A DNA stretch of 64,000 nt from an uncultured Pelagibacteraceae bacterium. Its GTDB lineage: Bacteria; Pseudomonadota; Alphaproteobacteria; Pelagibacterales; Pelagibacteraceae. A model generated the notes under the pieces. That model saw only the letters and a program-made list of their open reading frames with translations, had not been told where the DNA came from and ran no database searches. A program made the translations under genes and the position numbers. The stretch is taken from the NCBI GenBank assembly GCA_902534465.1, contig CACAPU010000002.1, forward strand, positions 1 to 64,000. The letters run 5' to 3'. How positions within the stretch are numbered: the first letter of the stretch is position 1; each line of letters opens with the position of its first letter. Of this stretch, positions 41,437 through 51,550 are shown piece by piece.

Positions 41437-42438
41437 ATGTCCAAAAAAATATTTTCTGGTGTTCAACCTACAGGTAATCTTCATTTAGGAAATTACTTGG
41501 GAGCAATAAAAAACTTTGTTGAATTGAATAATGACAAAAAAAATAAATGTATATTTTGTGTCGTGGACCTTCATGCAATAACTGTTAAACAGGATAAAGA
41601 TCAATTAAAGAATAATATTCGAGAAACAGCTGCAACATTTATTGCCAGTGGCATTGATCCAAATGAAAGTATTATTTTTAATCAATCAAAAGTTCATGCT
41701 CATGCAGAAGGTGCTTGGATGTTAAGTTGTATGGCACCTATGGGCTGGTTAAATAGAATGACGCAATTTAAAGAAAAGGCCGGCAAAGATAAAGAAAAAG
41801 CATCTGTTGGACTTTATATTTATCCTATTTTAATGGCTAGCGATATATTGCTTTATGATGCTACCCATGTACCGGTTGGTGAGGATCAAAAACAACATTT
41901 AGAATTAACTAGAGATATAGCTCAAAAATTTAATAAAGATTTCAATTGTAAAGATTTTTTAAAAGTTCCTGAGCCGTTGATAAAAAAAAATTTTTCAAGA
42001 ATAATGAGCCTTAAAGATGGTTTAAAAAAAATGAGTAAATCAGATCCTTCAGATCTTAGTAGGATTAATTTAACAGACTCAGAAGATGAAATAATTAATA
42101 AAATTAAAAAAGCGAAAACCGACTCTCATCCAATTCCAAATGAAGTGCAGAAACTTAAAGATAGACCTGAAGCCGAAAACCTTCTTGGTATTTATTCTAG
42201 TATTTCAAACCAATCATTAGATAAAACTCTTAAAGAATTTGGTGGTAAAAATTTTTCTTATTTAAAAAATGAATTAGCTGGAATTTTATCAAGTAAAATA
42301 ATACCAATCTCTAATGAGATAAAAAAATTAATTAATGATGAGCAATATCTGGATAAGATACTTTTAGATGGAGCGAATAAAGCTGAGCAAATTGCAGGAA
42401 AAAAAGTTAAGGAAATGAAGGAAATTATAGGTTTTTAA
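41437..42438 (+). CDS. trpS: tryptophanyl-tRNA synthetase
   Basis: IFSGVQPTGNLHLGNYLGAIKNFV, PVGEDQKQHLELTRDIAQKFN, KKMSKSDPSD. Confidence 0.97.
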   Translation: MSKKIFSGVQPTGNLHLGNYLGAIKNFVELNNDKKNKCIFCVVDLHAITVKQDKDQLKNNIRETAATFIASGIDPNESIIFNQSKVHAHAEGAWMLSCMAPMGWLNRMTQFKEKAGKDKEKASVGLYIYPILMASDILLYDATHVPVGEDQKQHLELTRDIAQKFNKDFNCKDFLKVPEPLIKKNFSRIMSLKDGLKKMSKSDPSDLSRINLTDSEDEIINKIKKAKTDSHPIPNEVQKLKDRPEAENLLGIYSSISNQSLDKTLKEFGGKNFSYLKNELAGILSSKIIPISNEIKKLINDEQYLDKILLDGANKAEQIAGKKVKEMKEIIGF

Positions 42439-42477
42439 AATTCTTTAAATTTTAAAATTAATGGCTATATAAATAAA

Positions 42478-43020
42478 ATGTTTATTCAAACACAAGAAAC
42501 ACCAAACCCAAACTCTCTTAAATTTATACCAGGCAAAGGAGTATCTAATGACGGGCCATATGAATTTTTAAACGAAAGTCAAACACAAATCCCTTTATTA
42601 AAAAATATTTTGTCAATAAATGGTGTTACAGGAATTTTTTTAAGTGAAGATTTTTTGTCAATTAATAAATCACAAGATGAAAAATGGGAAAACATAAAAC
42701 ATATTGTTATCTCTCATCTTAACGAATACTACGATGATGGTAATGATTTCATAATAAATAAAGCAAGTGATCTAAACAAACAAAAAAATTATGGAGAAAT
42801 AGAAAGTAAAATAGTTAAGATTTTAGAAACCAAAATTAGACCGGCTGTCGCAAGAGATGGAGGAGATATAACTTTCAAAGAATTTAAGGATGGAAAAGTC
42901 ACAGTAGTATTAAAAGGTAGTTGTTCGGGATGTCCATCTTCAACTTTAACTTTAAAACAGGGGGTACAAAATCTACTTTGTCATTATATTCCTGAAGTAA
43001 AAGAAGTTTTAGCTGTATAA
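42478..43020 (+). CDS. NifU/NFU-type Fe-S cluster scaffold protein
   Basis: Nfu N-domain ETPNPNSLKFIPG; RPAVARDGGDITF; GSCSGCPSSTLTLKQGVQNLL. Confidence 0.94.
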   Translation: MFIQTQETPNPNSLKFIPGKGVSNDGPYEFLNESQTQIPLLKNILSINGVTGIFLSEDFLSINKSQDEKWENIKHIVISHLNEYYDDGNDFIINKASDLNKQKNYGEIESKIVKILETKIRPAVARDGGDITFKEFKDGKVTVVLKGSCSGCPSSTLTLKQGVQNLLCHYIPEVKEVLAV

Positions 43021-43049
43021 TATCCTCAGTATCAATTATAAAGAATAGT

Positions 43050-44141
43050 TTGCTAAAAATGCCAAAAAAAAAATTAATTAAAAAACTAGATAATAATAAT
43101 ATCAATTTTTTTAAAACATTATTATCAAGTTTTATTATTATTTTCATATTCTCAGTATTGCCTAATTCAATTGGTTTTATAAAAAATAATTTAAAATCAA
43201 ATGAAGTTGTTCTCAATTCATCTAAACAAAATTTTGATGAAATATTAGATAAACAAAAAAAAAATAATAAAGTTTTAGGAGACTCTATAAAGGAAAGGTT
43301 TACCTGGAATATTTTTGAAGATATTGATGTTTTTGGAAAAAACGAAGATGAAGAGGACCCACAAAGATTAAGTGCATCAACAATAGAGGAGTTGTTTAAT
43401 GATAACGGATATAACCTAGATATAGTTAAAGAAACTAAACTAGTAAATGCTGGAAATCAACTTACAAGACTACCTAAAGAACTAAAAAATATTGAAAGTC
43501 CAAAAAAGAGAAAAGAACTTTTTATAAAAATAGTTTTACCACTTATAATTGAGGAAAACCTAAAAATTAGATTTGATAGAAAGAAACTTTTTGAAATCTT
43601 AAATAAAAGCAATACTACAAAACGCGACAAAGCATGGCTCGATCTAAAATTTAAACAATATGGAATAAAAAATAATGATTTGGCAAAGCTAAAAATTAGG
43701 ATGGATGAAATTCCGGTTTCATTAGCAATAGCTCAAGCAGCAAAAGAAACTGGATGGGGAAGTTCAAGATTTGCCCAAGAGGGAAATGCCTTATTTGGGC
43801 AGTGGACTTGGTCAGGTGAAGGCATTAGACCATTGGATGTTGAAAAAGATGAGAAACACAAAGTTGCAAAATTTAAGATACTTAAAGCCTCTGTAAGAGC
43901 TTATCAAAGAAATTTAAATACTCATTCCAGTTACAAAGAATTTAGAATTGAACGTGCAATTCAAAGAGATAACAATCAAAAATTAGATAGTTTACAACTT
44001 GTAAACTTTTTAGAAAAATATGCAGAGACAGGAAAAGAATACACTGAAGTCTTAAAAAAAATAATTACACAAAATAATTTAGTGGATTTTGATGATGTTG
44101 AAATTTTACCTACCAGTTTGAAAATGAAAAATTTGATTTAG
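43050..44141 (+). CDS. Bax-like glucosaminidase-domain protein
   Basis: PVSLAIAQAAKETGWGSSRFAQEGNALFGQWTW; AYQRNLNTHSSYKEFR. Confidence 0.82.
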   Translation: MLKMPKKKLIKKLDNNNINFFKTLLSSFIIIFIFSVLPNSIGFIKNNLKSNEVVLNSSKQNFDEILDKQKKNNKVLGDSIKERFTWNIFEDIDVFGKNEDEEDPQRLSASTIEELFNDNGYNLDIVKETKLVNAGNQLTRLPKELKNIESPKKRKELFIKIVLPLIIEENLKIRFDRKKLFEILNKSNTTKRDKAWLDLKFKQYGIKNNDLAKLKIRMDEIPVSLAIAQAAKETGWGSSRFAQEGNALFGQWTWSGEGIRPLDVEKDEKHKVAKFKILKASVRAYQRNLNTHSSYKEFRIERAIQRDNNQKLDSLQLVNFLEKYAETGKEYTEVLKKIITQNNLVDFDDVEILPTSLKMKNLI

Positions 44142-45187
44142 TTTAGTGTAAACTGTGTTCCAAACCATCTCCAGACATTTCCATCTTTCATGGAGCAATT
44201 AATTCTTCCTCTTCTTGGTAAAAATTTTTCGTCAAGTTCAATCTTAATAAAATTATCTAAATAATTTAACTTTGAGTTTTTCCATTCTCCACCTTCATTT
44301 GAAAAACAATTGATTAAATTAATATTTTTTTGTTCCTTAAAAAACTCAATTGTCACGGAGGGAGGGTTATTAGTGTCAATTATGAGTTTATCTTCCGGTG
44401 ACAATAATTTGTATTGAATCGGTAAAAGATTTATTAGAAATGTAAATCTTTCAAAATCTCCATATTTTTCATTTATCGGAAATCTTGGTAATTCGTATTT
44501 ATCCTTATTTAAATCAATTACGCCTGAATGTTGGCCAAATGCGAAATTAAATTTACTAGAAATATACTTTTTTTGTTCCAAGCTATACTCACCAAAAGGA
44601 TAAGAAAAAAAACTTGGATTATAATTAAGTTTGTCTTGAAAAATTTTAATAGATTGATCTATATCTTTTTTAAAATCTTGAAATTTATATTTTGTTAAAT
44701 ATTCATGTGAGTGTGAGTGATTTCCGATTAACACAAAATCTTCTTTCGAAATATTAATTATTTCATCCCAATTCATATATCCTTTTTTTCCGACTGTTTC
44801 TGTTGATACAAACAAAAGAATTGGAATTTTATTTTCTTTTAAAATTGGCCAAGCATTTATATAGAATGAAGAAAAGGCATCGTCGACAGTAAGTAAAATT
44901 TTTTTTTTGTCACTTACATTTTTAAATTCATTTTCAAAATTTTTGGGATTTAAAAATTCAAAATTATTATCTTTGATTATATTAAGGTGCTTTTTAAAAG
45001 CCCCGATTCTAATATTAGTTGAGGGATATTTGTTTTCATCAAATCTGTGGTACATCAAAGCTAATATACCTTTTTCATTAGGTTCATATTTTTTGTTTAC
45101 AGTCTCTGCATTAGCATTTAAAAAAAAAACAAAAAAAATGATAAATTTAATTATTGATGCTGCTAATGAAAAAATTGTCTTTGCCAT
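44138..45187 (-). CDS. secreted polysaccharide deacetylase (NodB-like)
   Basis: LALMYHRFDENKYPSTNI, LLTVDDAFSSFY, IGNHSHSHEYL, FSYPFGEYS. Likely start 45187 (MAKTIFSLAASIIKFIIFFVFFLNANA signal peptide); the track start is 45214. Confidence 0.85.
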   Translation of the reverse strand: MAKTIFSLAASIIKFIIFFVFFLNANAETVNKKYEPNEKGILALMYHRFDENKYPSTNIRIGAFKKHLNIIKDNNFEFLNPKNFENEFKNVSDKKKILLTVDDAFSSFYINAWPILKENKIPILLFVSTETVGKKGYMNWDEIINISKEDFVLIGNHSHSHEYLTKYKFQDFKKDIDQSIKIFQDKLNYNPSFFSYPFGEYSLEQKKYISSKFNFAFGQHSGVIDLNKDKYELPRFPINEKYGDFERFTFLINLLPIQYKLLSPEDKLIIDTNNPPSVTIEFFKEQKNINLINCFSNEGGEWKNSKLNYLDNFIKIELDEKFLPRRGRINCSMKDGNVWRWFGTQFTLN

Positions 45188-45515
45188 TATTGCTAAAAAA
45201 CAATCATATACCACTAGTCATATAAACAGTAGGGAAAATTTTGATAATTTTATGAAACTAATCTCAAATTTTTTAAGAAAAAAAAAAATTAAAATAAGCA
45301 ATATTGATAGAGTCTATGTAAATTTAGGACCTGGTAAATTTACTAGTTTAAGAATTTCACTATCTATAGCAAAAGCAATATCTATAGCAAATAAAGCTGA
45401 TTTAATTGGATTTAAATCTGATGATTTAACGAACAAAAATTATAAAAATTTGACTAAATTAAAAGAAAAAAATACATCAATTAAAAGTTTGATAAAACCT
45501 ATATATTCAAGTTAA
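45138..45515 (+). CDS. tsaB: TsaB-like tRNA t6A synthesis protein, short (125 aa)
   Basis: From ATG 45138: MINLIIDAANEKIVFAII...IDRVYVNLGPGKFTSLRISLSIAKAISIANKADLIGFKS (canonical TsaB GPGSFTGLRIG-type motif). Earlier in-frame residues in the track ORF are antisense to the deacetylase. Confidence 0.78.
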   Translation: MINLIIDAANEKIVFAIIAKKQSYTTSHINSRENFDNFMKLISNFLRKKKIKISNIDRVYVNLGPGKFTSLRISLSIAKAISIANKADLIGFKSDDLTNKNYKNLTKLKEKNTSIKSLIKPIYSS

Positions 45516-45523
45516 AATAAATT

Positions 45524-45949
45524 ATGTCTGAAACTATTGAGAAAATTTGTCAAAAAAAAGGTGTTAAGCTTACTGACCAGAGAAAGATAATTGCTAAAGT
45601 TTTATCTGAGTCCAAAGAAGTATACGGAGAATCTGATCACCCTGATGTTGATGAATTATATAAAAGGGTTTCAAAATTAGACTCAAAAATAAGTATAGCA
45701 ACTGTTTACAGGACAGTGAAGCTTTTTGAGGAGTCTGGGATACTTACTAAGCACGATTTTAAAGGTGGAAAAGCCAGGTATGAAACGTTAGTGGAAAGTC
45801 ATCATGATCATCTAATTGATATAAAATCAGGAGAAATAATTGAATTTGTAGATGAAGAAATTGAAAAATTGCAAAAAAAAGTTGCTGAAAAGTATGGATA
45901 TAAATTAGTGGATCATAAATTAGAGCTTTATGGAATCAAAAAAAAATAA
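45524..45949 (+). CDS. fur: Fur-family transcriptional regulator
   Basis: KLTDQRKIIAKVL, HPDVDELYKRVSKLDSKISIATVYRTVKLFEESG, HHDHLIDIKSGEIIEF. Confidence 0.9.
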   Translation: MSETIEKICQKKGVKLTDQRKIIAKVLSESKEVYGESDHPDVDELYKRVSKLDSKISIATVYRTVKLFEESGILTKHDFKGGKARYETLVESHHDHLIDIKSGEIIEFVDEEIEKLQKKVAEKYGYKLVDHKLELYGIKKK

Positions 45950-45984
45950 ATGGCAAGTTTTTTAAAGTTTAAAGAAGTTTAAAT

Positions 45985-47319
45985 ATGTTAGAAAAAAAAA
46001 TATTTATTAAAACTTTTGGCTGTCAAATGAATGAGTACGACTCTAATAGAATTTATGACTCTGTAAGCAAATTGGGTTACATTAAAACTACAAATCAATC
46101 AGAGGCAGATTGTTATATTTTAAATACTTGTCATATACGTGATAAAGCTAAAGATAAAGTTTACCATGAAATTGGAAGAATTAAAAAATTGTACCGAAAT
46201 AAACAAAAGCCAGTAATGGTTGTTGCTGGTTGTGTAGCTCAAGCCGAAAATGAGGAAATGCTGAAGAGAGAGCCATATATAGATATTATTTTGGGACCTC
46301 AATCTTATCATAAAGTTAATAACTTATTAAAAAAACATACATTAAACTTAAAACAAGAAGAGACAGAATTCGATACTATTTCAAAGTTTGGATATTTTGA
46401 CGATGTTAAAAATAAGGATAATAAAATTTCTGCATTTTTAACTATACAAGAAGGATGTGATAAGTTTTGCCATTTTTGCGTGGTCCCTTACACAAGAGGG
46501 CCTGAATACTCTCGACCATTTAATAAAGTTATAAATGAAGCTGAACAACTTATTGAAAATGGAGCAAGAGAAATTACTTTGCTTGGTCAAAATGTTAATG
46601 CATATTCTTATAAAGAAAATTCTAAAGAATACAGACTTTCTCATTTAATTAATCATTTGGAAAAATATTCAGAATTGAAGAGGATAAGATACACTACCTC
46701 ACACCCTCGAGATATGACAGAGGATTTAATTCAATGTTACTCTTTAAGTTCTAAATTAATGCCATTTGTTCACTTACCAATCCAAAGCGGTTCAAACAAA
46801 ATTTTAGAATTAATGAATCGAAAGCATACCGTAGAAGATTATTTGAAAATATATGAACAATTAAAGGAAATTAATAATGAAATAGAATTTTCAAGTGATT
46901 TTATTATTGGTTATCCAGGAGAAACACAAAAAGATTTTGAAGATACACATAATTTATTAAAAAAAATTAAATTTATTAACTCTTTTTCATTTATTTTTAG
47001 TCCAAGACCAGGAACTAAAGCCTCAAAATTAGAGATGATTGATAGAAATATAGCTAAAGAACGACTAAAATTAGTTCAGGAAAAATTATTCAATAACCAA
47101 ATAGAAAAAAATAAATCAATGGAAAACAGTACCATCGAAGTCCTTGTTGAAAATAAATTAGATAAGCAAAATAAATTTTTTGGAAGAAATAAGTATATCT
47201 CGCCTGTAATTTTTGAAGGTAGTGATTGTCATATTGGTAAAATAGCTAGAGTAAAAATTATAAGTAGCAATCAGAATACTTTATTTGGTTCTTTAAATAA
47301 AAAAAAGCGAGCTGCTTAA
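45985..47319 (+). CDS. miaB: tRNA-2-methylthio-N6-dimethylallyladenosine synthase
   Basis: FIKTFGCQMNEYDSNRI, EGCDKFCHFCVVPYTRGPEYSRP, LLGQNVNAYS, HLPIQSGSNKILELMNR. Confidence 0.97.
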   Translation: MLEKKIFIKTFGCQMNEYDSNRIYDSVSKLGYIKTTNQSEADCYILNTCHIRDKAKDKVYHEIGRIKKLYRNKQKPVMVVAGCVAQAENEEMLKREPYIDIILGPQSYHKVNNLLKKHTLNLKQEETEFDTISKFGYFDDVKNKDNKISAFLTIQEGCDKFCHFCVVPYTRGPEYSRPFNKVINEAEQLIENGAREITLLGQNVNAYSYKENSKEYRLSHLINHLEKYSELKRIRYTTSHPRDMTEDLIQCYSLSSKLMPFVHLPIQSGSNKILELMNRKHTVEDYLKIYEQLKEINNEIEFSSDFIIGYPGETQKDFEDTHNLLKKIKFINSFSFIFSPRPGTKASKLEMIDRNIAKERLKLVQEKLFNNQIEKNKSMENSTIEVLVENKLDKQNKFFGRNKYISPVIFEGSDCHIGKIARVKIISSNQNTLFGSLNKKKRAA

Positions 47320-47320
47320 G

Positions 47321-48328
47321 TTGAGTAATTTAAATAAAAAAACAGTTATTTCAGAACTAAAATTTGTTTATTCAGAAAATAATACTCTAAGTATAATATT
47401 CCAAAATAATGACTTATTACTTGGTGTTGCAGGTGAGTTTAATAATAATTTGAGGGAATTAGAAAAAATTACTCAAACCAGTTTATATTCAAGAGGAAAC
47501 TCTATCCTTGTAAAAAGTGACTTAGAAAAAAATAATATAGTTAAAAACGCTATAATTTTTTTGACTGAGCAATTTTTAAATAATGGATCAATTGAAAAAA
47601 AAGATATAATTTCCTCTATAAATAAATTTATGATAGATCAAAAAAATAATCCTGAAAAAAAAATAGAATATATTATTAAAAGCCCGAAGAAATCTGTAAT
47701 CCCAAGGTCAGAGAATCAGAAGGAATATGTTAGAGCTTTAAAAGAATCTGATATCATTATTTCAGCAGGACCTGCAGGAACTGGTAAAACGTATTTAGCA
47801 GTTGCTGTTGCATTGACAATGTTGTTAGAAAAAAAAATTGAGAGAATTATTTTGTCAAGACCAGCTGTAGAAGCTGGTGAAAGACTTGGTTTTTTACCCG
47901 GTGATATGAGAGAAAAAGTAGATCCATATTTAAGACCGTTATATGATTCCTTATATGATTTATTAGATTTTGAAAAGATACAAAAAAAAATAGAAGTTGG
48001 AGACATTGAAATTGCTCCTTTAGCTTTTATGAGAGGAAGAACTTTAAAAAATTCGTTTGCAATTCTTGACGAAGCACAAAATGCAACAGATACACAAATT
48101 AAAATGTTCCTAACCAGACTAGGAGAAAACTCAAAAATAGTTATTAACGGAGACCCCTCACAAATAGACTTACCTAACAAATCACTTTCAGGTTTAAACA
48201 GATCGAAAAAATTGCTTGGACATCTAAATGAAATATCAGTGGTGGATTTTGACCATAGGGATGTGGTTAGACATCCACTAATATCAAAGATTGTTAAGGC
48301 ATATTCTGATAAGAATTCTGAGGAATGA
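47321..48328 (+). CDS. ybeZ: PhoH-like ATPase (YbeZ)
   Basis: TTG start; SAGPAGTGKTYLAVAVALTMLL, LSRPAVEAGERLGFLPGDMREKVDPYLRPLYD, ILDEAQNATDTQIKMFLTR. Confidence 0.95.
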   Translation: MSNLNKKTVISELKFVYSENNTLSIIFQNNDLLLGVAGEFNNNLRELEKITQTSLYSRGNSILVKSDLEKNNIVKNAIIFLTEQFLNNGSIEKKDIISSINKFMIDQKNNPEKKIEYIIKSPKKSVIPRSENQKEYVRALKESDIIISAGPAGTGKTYLAVAVALTMLLEKKIERIILSRPAVEAGERLGFLPGDMREKVDPYLRPLYDSLYDLLDFEKIQKKIEVGDIEIAPLAFMRGRTLKNSFAILDEAQNATDTQIKMFLTRLGENSKIVINGDPSQIDLPNKSLSGLNRSKKLLGHLNEISVVDFDHRDVVRHPLISKIVKAYSDKNSEE

Positions 48329-48771
48329 TAAAAGCTAATGTAATATCAGATTATTCAATTTGGAAAAGAAATATCAAAAGTCCAAGTGAATATTTAAATA
48401 AAAGATTAAAAATATTATCCAAGACATCCTCGTTTAAACGAAAAAACTATGAGTTTTCAGTACTTTTGACAAACAATAAGCAAATGAAACACTTTAATTT
48501 TAAATTTAGAAAAAAAAATAAAACTACAGACGTATTATCTTTTCCAATAAAGATTAAAGAAAATAAAAAAACATATTTAGGTGACATAGCAATCAGTTAT
48601 GAAATTGTTAAAGAAAGATCAAAAGAAACAAATTTTTTGTTAGAATTTGATAAAATGTGGATTCACGGATATCTACATTTAATTGGCTATGATCATAAGG
48701 AATTAATTGATTTTAAAAAAATGCACAGAAAAGAAAAACTAATTTTAAATTATTTTCATGAAGTAAATTGA
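48325..48771 (+). CDS. ybeY: endoribonuclease YbeY
   Basis: NFKFRKKNKTTDVLSFP, LGDIAIS, HGYLHLIGYDHK (H3xH5xH zinc motif variant). Confidence 0.93.
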   Translation: MIKANVISDYSIWKRNIKSPSEYLNKRLKILSKTSSFKRKNYEFSVLLTNNKQMKHFNFKFRKKNKTTDVLSFPIKIKENKKTYLGDIAISYEIVKERSKETNFLLEFDKMWIHGYLHLIGYDHKELIDFKKMHRKEKLILNYFHEVN

Positions 48772-50291
48772 CTTTATTATATAAAAATAAATTTTTAGTA
48801 TACTTATTTGTATTCTCACTAGGCTTAATTTCATCTTTTGCACTTCCGCCTTATAATTTATTTTATATTAATTTTTTTTCATATCCTGCATTTTTGTGGT
48901 TGTTGTTATTTTATTCAAAACATAAATTTATATCATTTTATATTGGATGGGTATTTGGTTTTGGTTACTTTATTTCAAATTTATATTGGATAACTAATTC
49001 ACTTACTTTTGATGATATTTTTAAACCTCTAGTACCATTTGCCTTAATTTTAATACCTCTCTTTTTTGGATTATTTTATGGATTTTCAACATTAGTTTTT
49101 TCTATTTTAAATCCAAAAAAAAATTTTTTATCAATCATAATATTATCAACTTCTTTATCTGTATTCGAGTACATTAGAAGTTTTATCTTTGGTGGTTTTC
49201 CTTGGAATTTAATTGCCTTTAGTTTTGTTAATTATTTGGAATTTATACAATTACTTTCCATAACAGGAACTTATGCTTTCAACTCAATTGTTATTTTTAC
49301 ATTCTTGTTACCAATTGTTTTATTTTTTGATCTAAAAAAAAAAATAAAAATAACAATTTTTGTTTTTTCTATATCAATTTTTTTTATAAATTATTTTTGG
49401 GGTAGCTCAATTTTAGAAAATCATAAATTGAGTCAAAAAAAAGACTTAGGATTTACCATTAAGATAATATCACCTAAAATAGATATAAATAGATATTTTA
49501 AAAGTGAAAATCCCCAAGACTTTATTTCTGAATTAATAATTATTTCTGAACCTGATCCATTAAATGAAACAATATTTATTTTCCCAGAAGGTATTCTTTC
49601 AAGTATATATTTTGAGGATCTTATAAAATTTAAAGATCTTTTTTTAAATAATTTTTCAAAAAAACATAAAATTATTTTAGGTATGAATATGTATGAAGAT
49701 CAAAAAATTTACAATTCTCTACTAGTCTTTGATAATGAACTTAATGTTTTGGATAAATATTATAAGAATAAACTGGTGCCATTTGGGGAGTTTTTACCTT
49801 TTGAAAAAATACTATCTCGTTTAGGATTTAAAAAAATTACTCAAGGATATCAGTCTTTTTCTGCAGATAATCAAAGAGATGTATTAACTTTGAATAACTT
49901 TAATTTTAATCCACTTATTTGTTATGAAGTTATTTACTCTGGTAAAATAAATAAAAGCTCAAAAAACTATGATTTTATTTTAAATATTTCTGAGGATGGG
50001 TGGTTTGGAAATTCTATTGGTCCACATCAGCATTATTCTCACTTAATTTTTAGATCAATTGAGGAGGGCAAAGCTGTTATTCGATCTGCAAATAATGGTA
50101 TTTCAGCATATATAAATTCAAAAGGTCAAGTAAATAATAAAACTGAAACAACTGACAAGGGATTTATTGAATTTAACTCCTACAAAAAGTCCAATAAAAC
50201 AATCTTTAGCTCCCACGGTAATAAGATCTTCTTTTATTTTCTTTTCATTTATATTAGTTTAATTTTTTTTTTTAAAATACGGGGGAATTAA
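48768..50291 (+). CDS. lnt: apolipoprotein N-acyltransferase
   Basis: TTG start; multi-pass N-terminus; [75 protein letters not shown]. Confidence 0.95.
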   Translation: MTLLYKNKFLVYLFVFSLGLISSFALPPYNLFYINFFSYPAFLWLLLFYSKHKFISFYIGWVFGFGYFISNLYWITNSLTFDDIFKPLVPFALILIPLFFGLFYGFSTLVFSILNPKKNFLSIIILSTSLSVFEYIRSFIFGGFPWNLIAFSFVNYLEFIQLLSITGTYAFNSIVIFTFLLPIVLFFDLKKKIKITIFVFSISIFFINYFWGSSILENHKLSQKKDLGFTIKIISPKIDINRYFKSENPQDFISELIIISEPDPLNETIFIFPEGILSSIYFEDLIKFKDLFLNNFSKKHKIILGMNMYEDQKIYNSLLVFDNELNVLDKYYKNKLVPFGEFLPFEKILSRLGFKKITQGYQSFSADNQRDVLTLNNFNFNPLICYEVIYSGKINKSSKNYDFILNISEDGWFGNSIGPHQHYSHLIFRSIEEGKAVIRSANNGISAYINSKGQVNNKTETTDKGFIEFNSYKKSNKTIFSSHGNKIFFYFLFIYISLIFFFKIRGN

Positions 50292-51454
50292 TGAAAAAGA
50301 ATTTTTTATTTACTAGTGAGTCAGTGTCAGAAGGACATCCAGATAAAGTTTGTGACAGAATTTCAGATATGGTTGTAGATAATTTTTTAGCTGCCGAGCC
50401 GCAAGCAAGAGTTGCCTGTGAGACTCTAACAACAACAAATAAAGTTGTATTAGCTGGGGAAGTTAGAGGTCCAGAACTTAATCAAGAGGAATTAATTTCA
50501 AAAGTTAGAGATTGTATAAAAGATATTGGATATGACCAAGATGGCTTTTCTTGGAAAGAACAAACCAAAATTGAAACACATTTACACGCACAATCAGCAG
50601 ATATTGCTATGGGAGTAGACTCTGCTGGTAACAAGGATGAAGGTGCAGGGGATCAAGGAATAATGTTTGGTTATGCTTGTAATGAAACAGATGTATTAAT
50701 GCCAGCACCAATTCATTATTCACATAAAATTTTAAGATTGATGGCTGAAGATCGAAAATCTGGAAAACTAAACGGAATAGAGCCAGATTCAAAAAGTCAA
50801 ATTACTATTGAATATAAAGATGGATTACCTGCTGCTGTAACATCTGTTGTTATTTCTACTCAACACTCAAAAGATGTTAATTTAACTAAAGTCAAAGAGC
50901 TTTGTATGCCTTACATAGAAAGATCTATACCTAAAAATTTATTAGGAAGTCTTGATGAAAAAGAGATTTATATAAATCCTACAGGAAATTTTGTAATTGG
51001 GGGTCCAGATGGAGATAGTGGTTTAACTGGAAGAAAAATTATTGTTGATACTTATGGTGGAGCTGCACCACATGGTGGAGGTGCATTTTCGGGTAAAGAT
51101 CCAACAAAAGTGGATAGATCCGCTGCATACGCTTCTAGATATCTAGCTAAGAATGTAGTTGCTTCAAAAATTGCAGATAAATGTTTAATACAATTGGCTT
51201 ATGCAATCGGAGTGTCTAAACCTTTATCAATTTATGTTGATTTATTCGACAACGATGAAGAAAAAAATGTTCATGTTGAAAAACTTATTAAAGAAAACTT
51301 TGATTTAAGTCCAAGAGGAATTAGAGAAATGTTAAATTTAAATAGACCAATTTATCAAAAAACTGCAGCCTACGGACACTTTGGGAGAACACCTGAAGAA
51401 GATGGATCATTTTCATGGGAAAAAACTGATAAATCTGTGGTTTTTAGCAAGTAA
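50291..51454 (+). CDS. metK: S-adenosylmethionine synthetase
   Basis: [54 protein letters not shown]. Confidence 0.98.
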   Translation: MKKNFLFTSESVSEGHPDKVCDRISDMVVDNFLAAEPQARVACETLTTTNKVVLAGEVRGPELNQEELISKVRDCIKDIGYDQDGFSWKEQTKIETHLHAQSADIAMGVDSAGNKDEGAGDQGIMFGYACNETDVLMPAPIHYSHKILRLMAEDRKSGKLNGIEPDSKSQITIEYKDGLPAAVTSVVISTQHSKDVNLTKVKELCMPYIERSIPKNLLGSLDEKEIYINPTGNFVIGGPDGDSGLTGRKIIVDTYGGAAPHGGGAFSGKDPTKVDRSAAYASRYLAKNVVASKIADKCLIQLAYAIGVSKPLSIYVDLFDNDEEKNVHVEKLIKENFDLSPRGIREMLNLNRPIYQKTAAYGHFGRTPEEDGSFSWEKTDKSVVFSK

Positions 51455-51510
51455 ATATTGTTGAAAACTAACAAAAAATAACTATATTTCATGTTCATTG
51501 TTGAAATTTC

Positions 51511-51538
51511 AAAATGGGCTTAGGCCCATTTTTTTTTA
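51511..51538 (+). terminator. intrinsic terminator between metK and nusA
   Basis: AAAATGGGC-TTAG-GCCCATTTT stem followed by T-run. Confidence 0.85.
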
Positions 51539-51550
51539 GCTTTAAAAAAT

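Noticed and set aside
45951-45983. 10-aa ORF MASFLKFKEV between fur and miaB
   Set aside because: Length is at chance level and there is no supporting signal.
47716-48180. 154-aa minus-strand ORF in the track, opposite ybeZ
   Set aside because: Shadow ORF antisense to the clear PhoH/YbeZ coding sequence; Ser/Phe-rich composition with no domain.
51455-51550. Possible riboswitch or RNA element between metK and nusA
   Set aside because: The gap is mostly explained by the intrinsic terminator hairpin; I could not recognise a SAM riboswitch core, and its position is downstream of metK rather than upstream.
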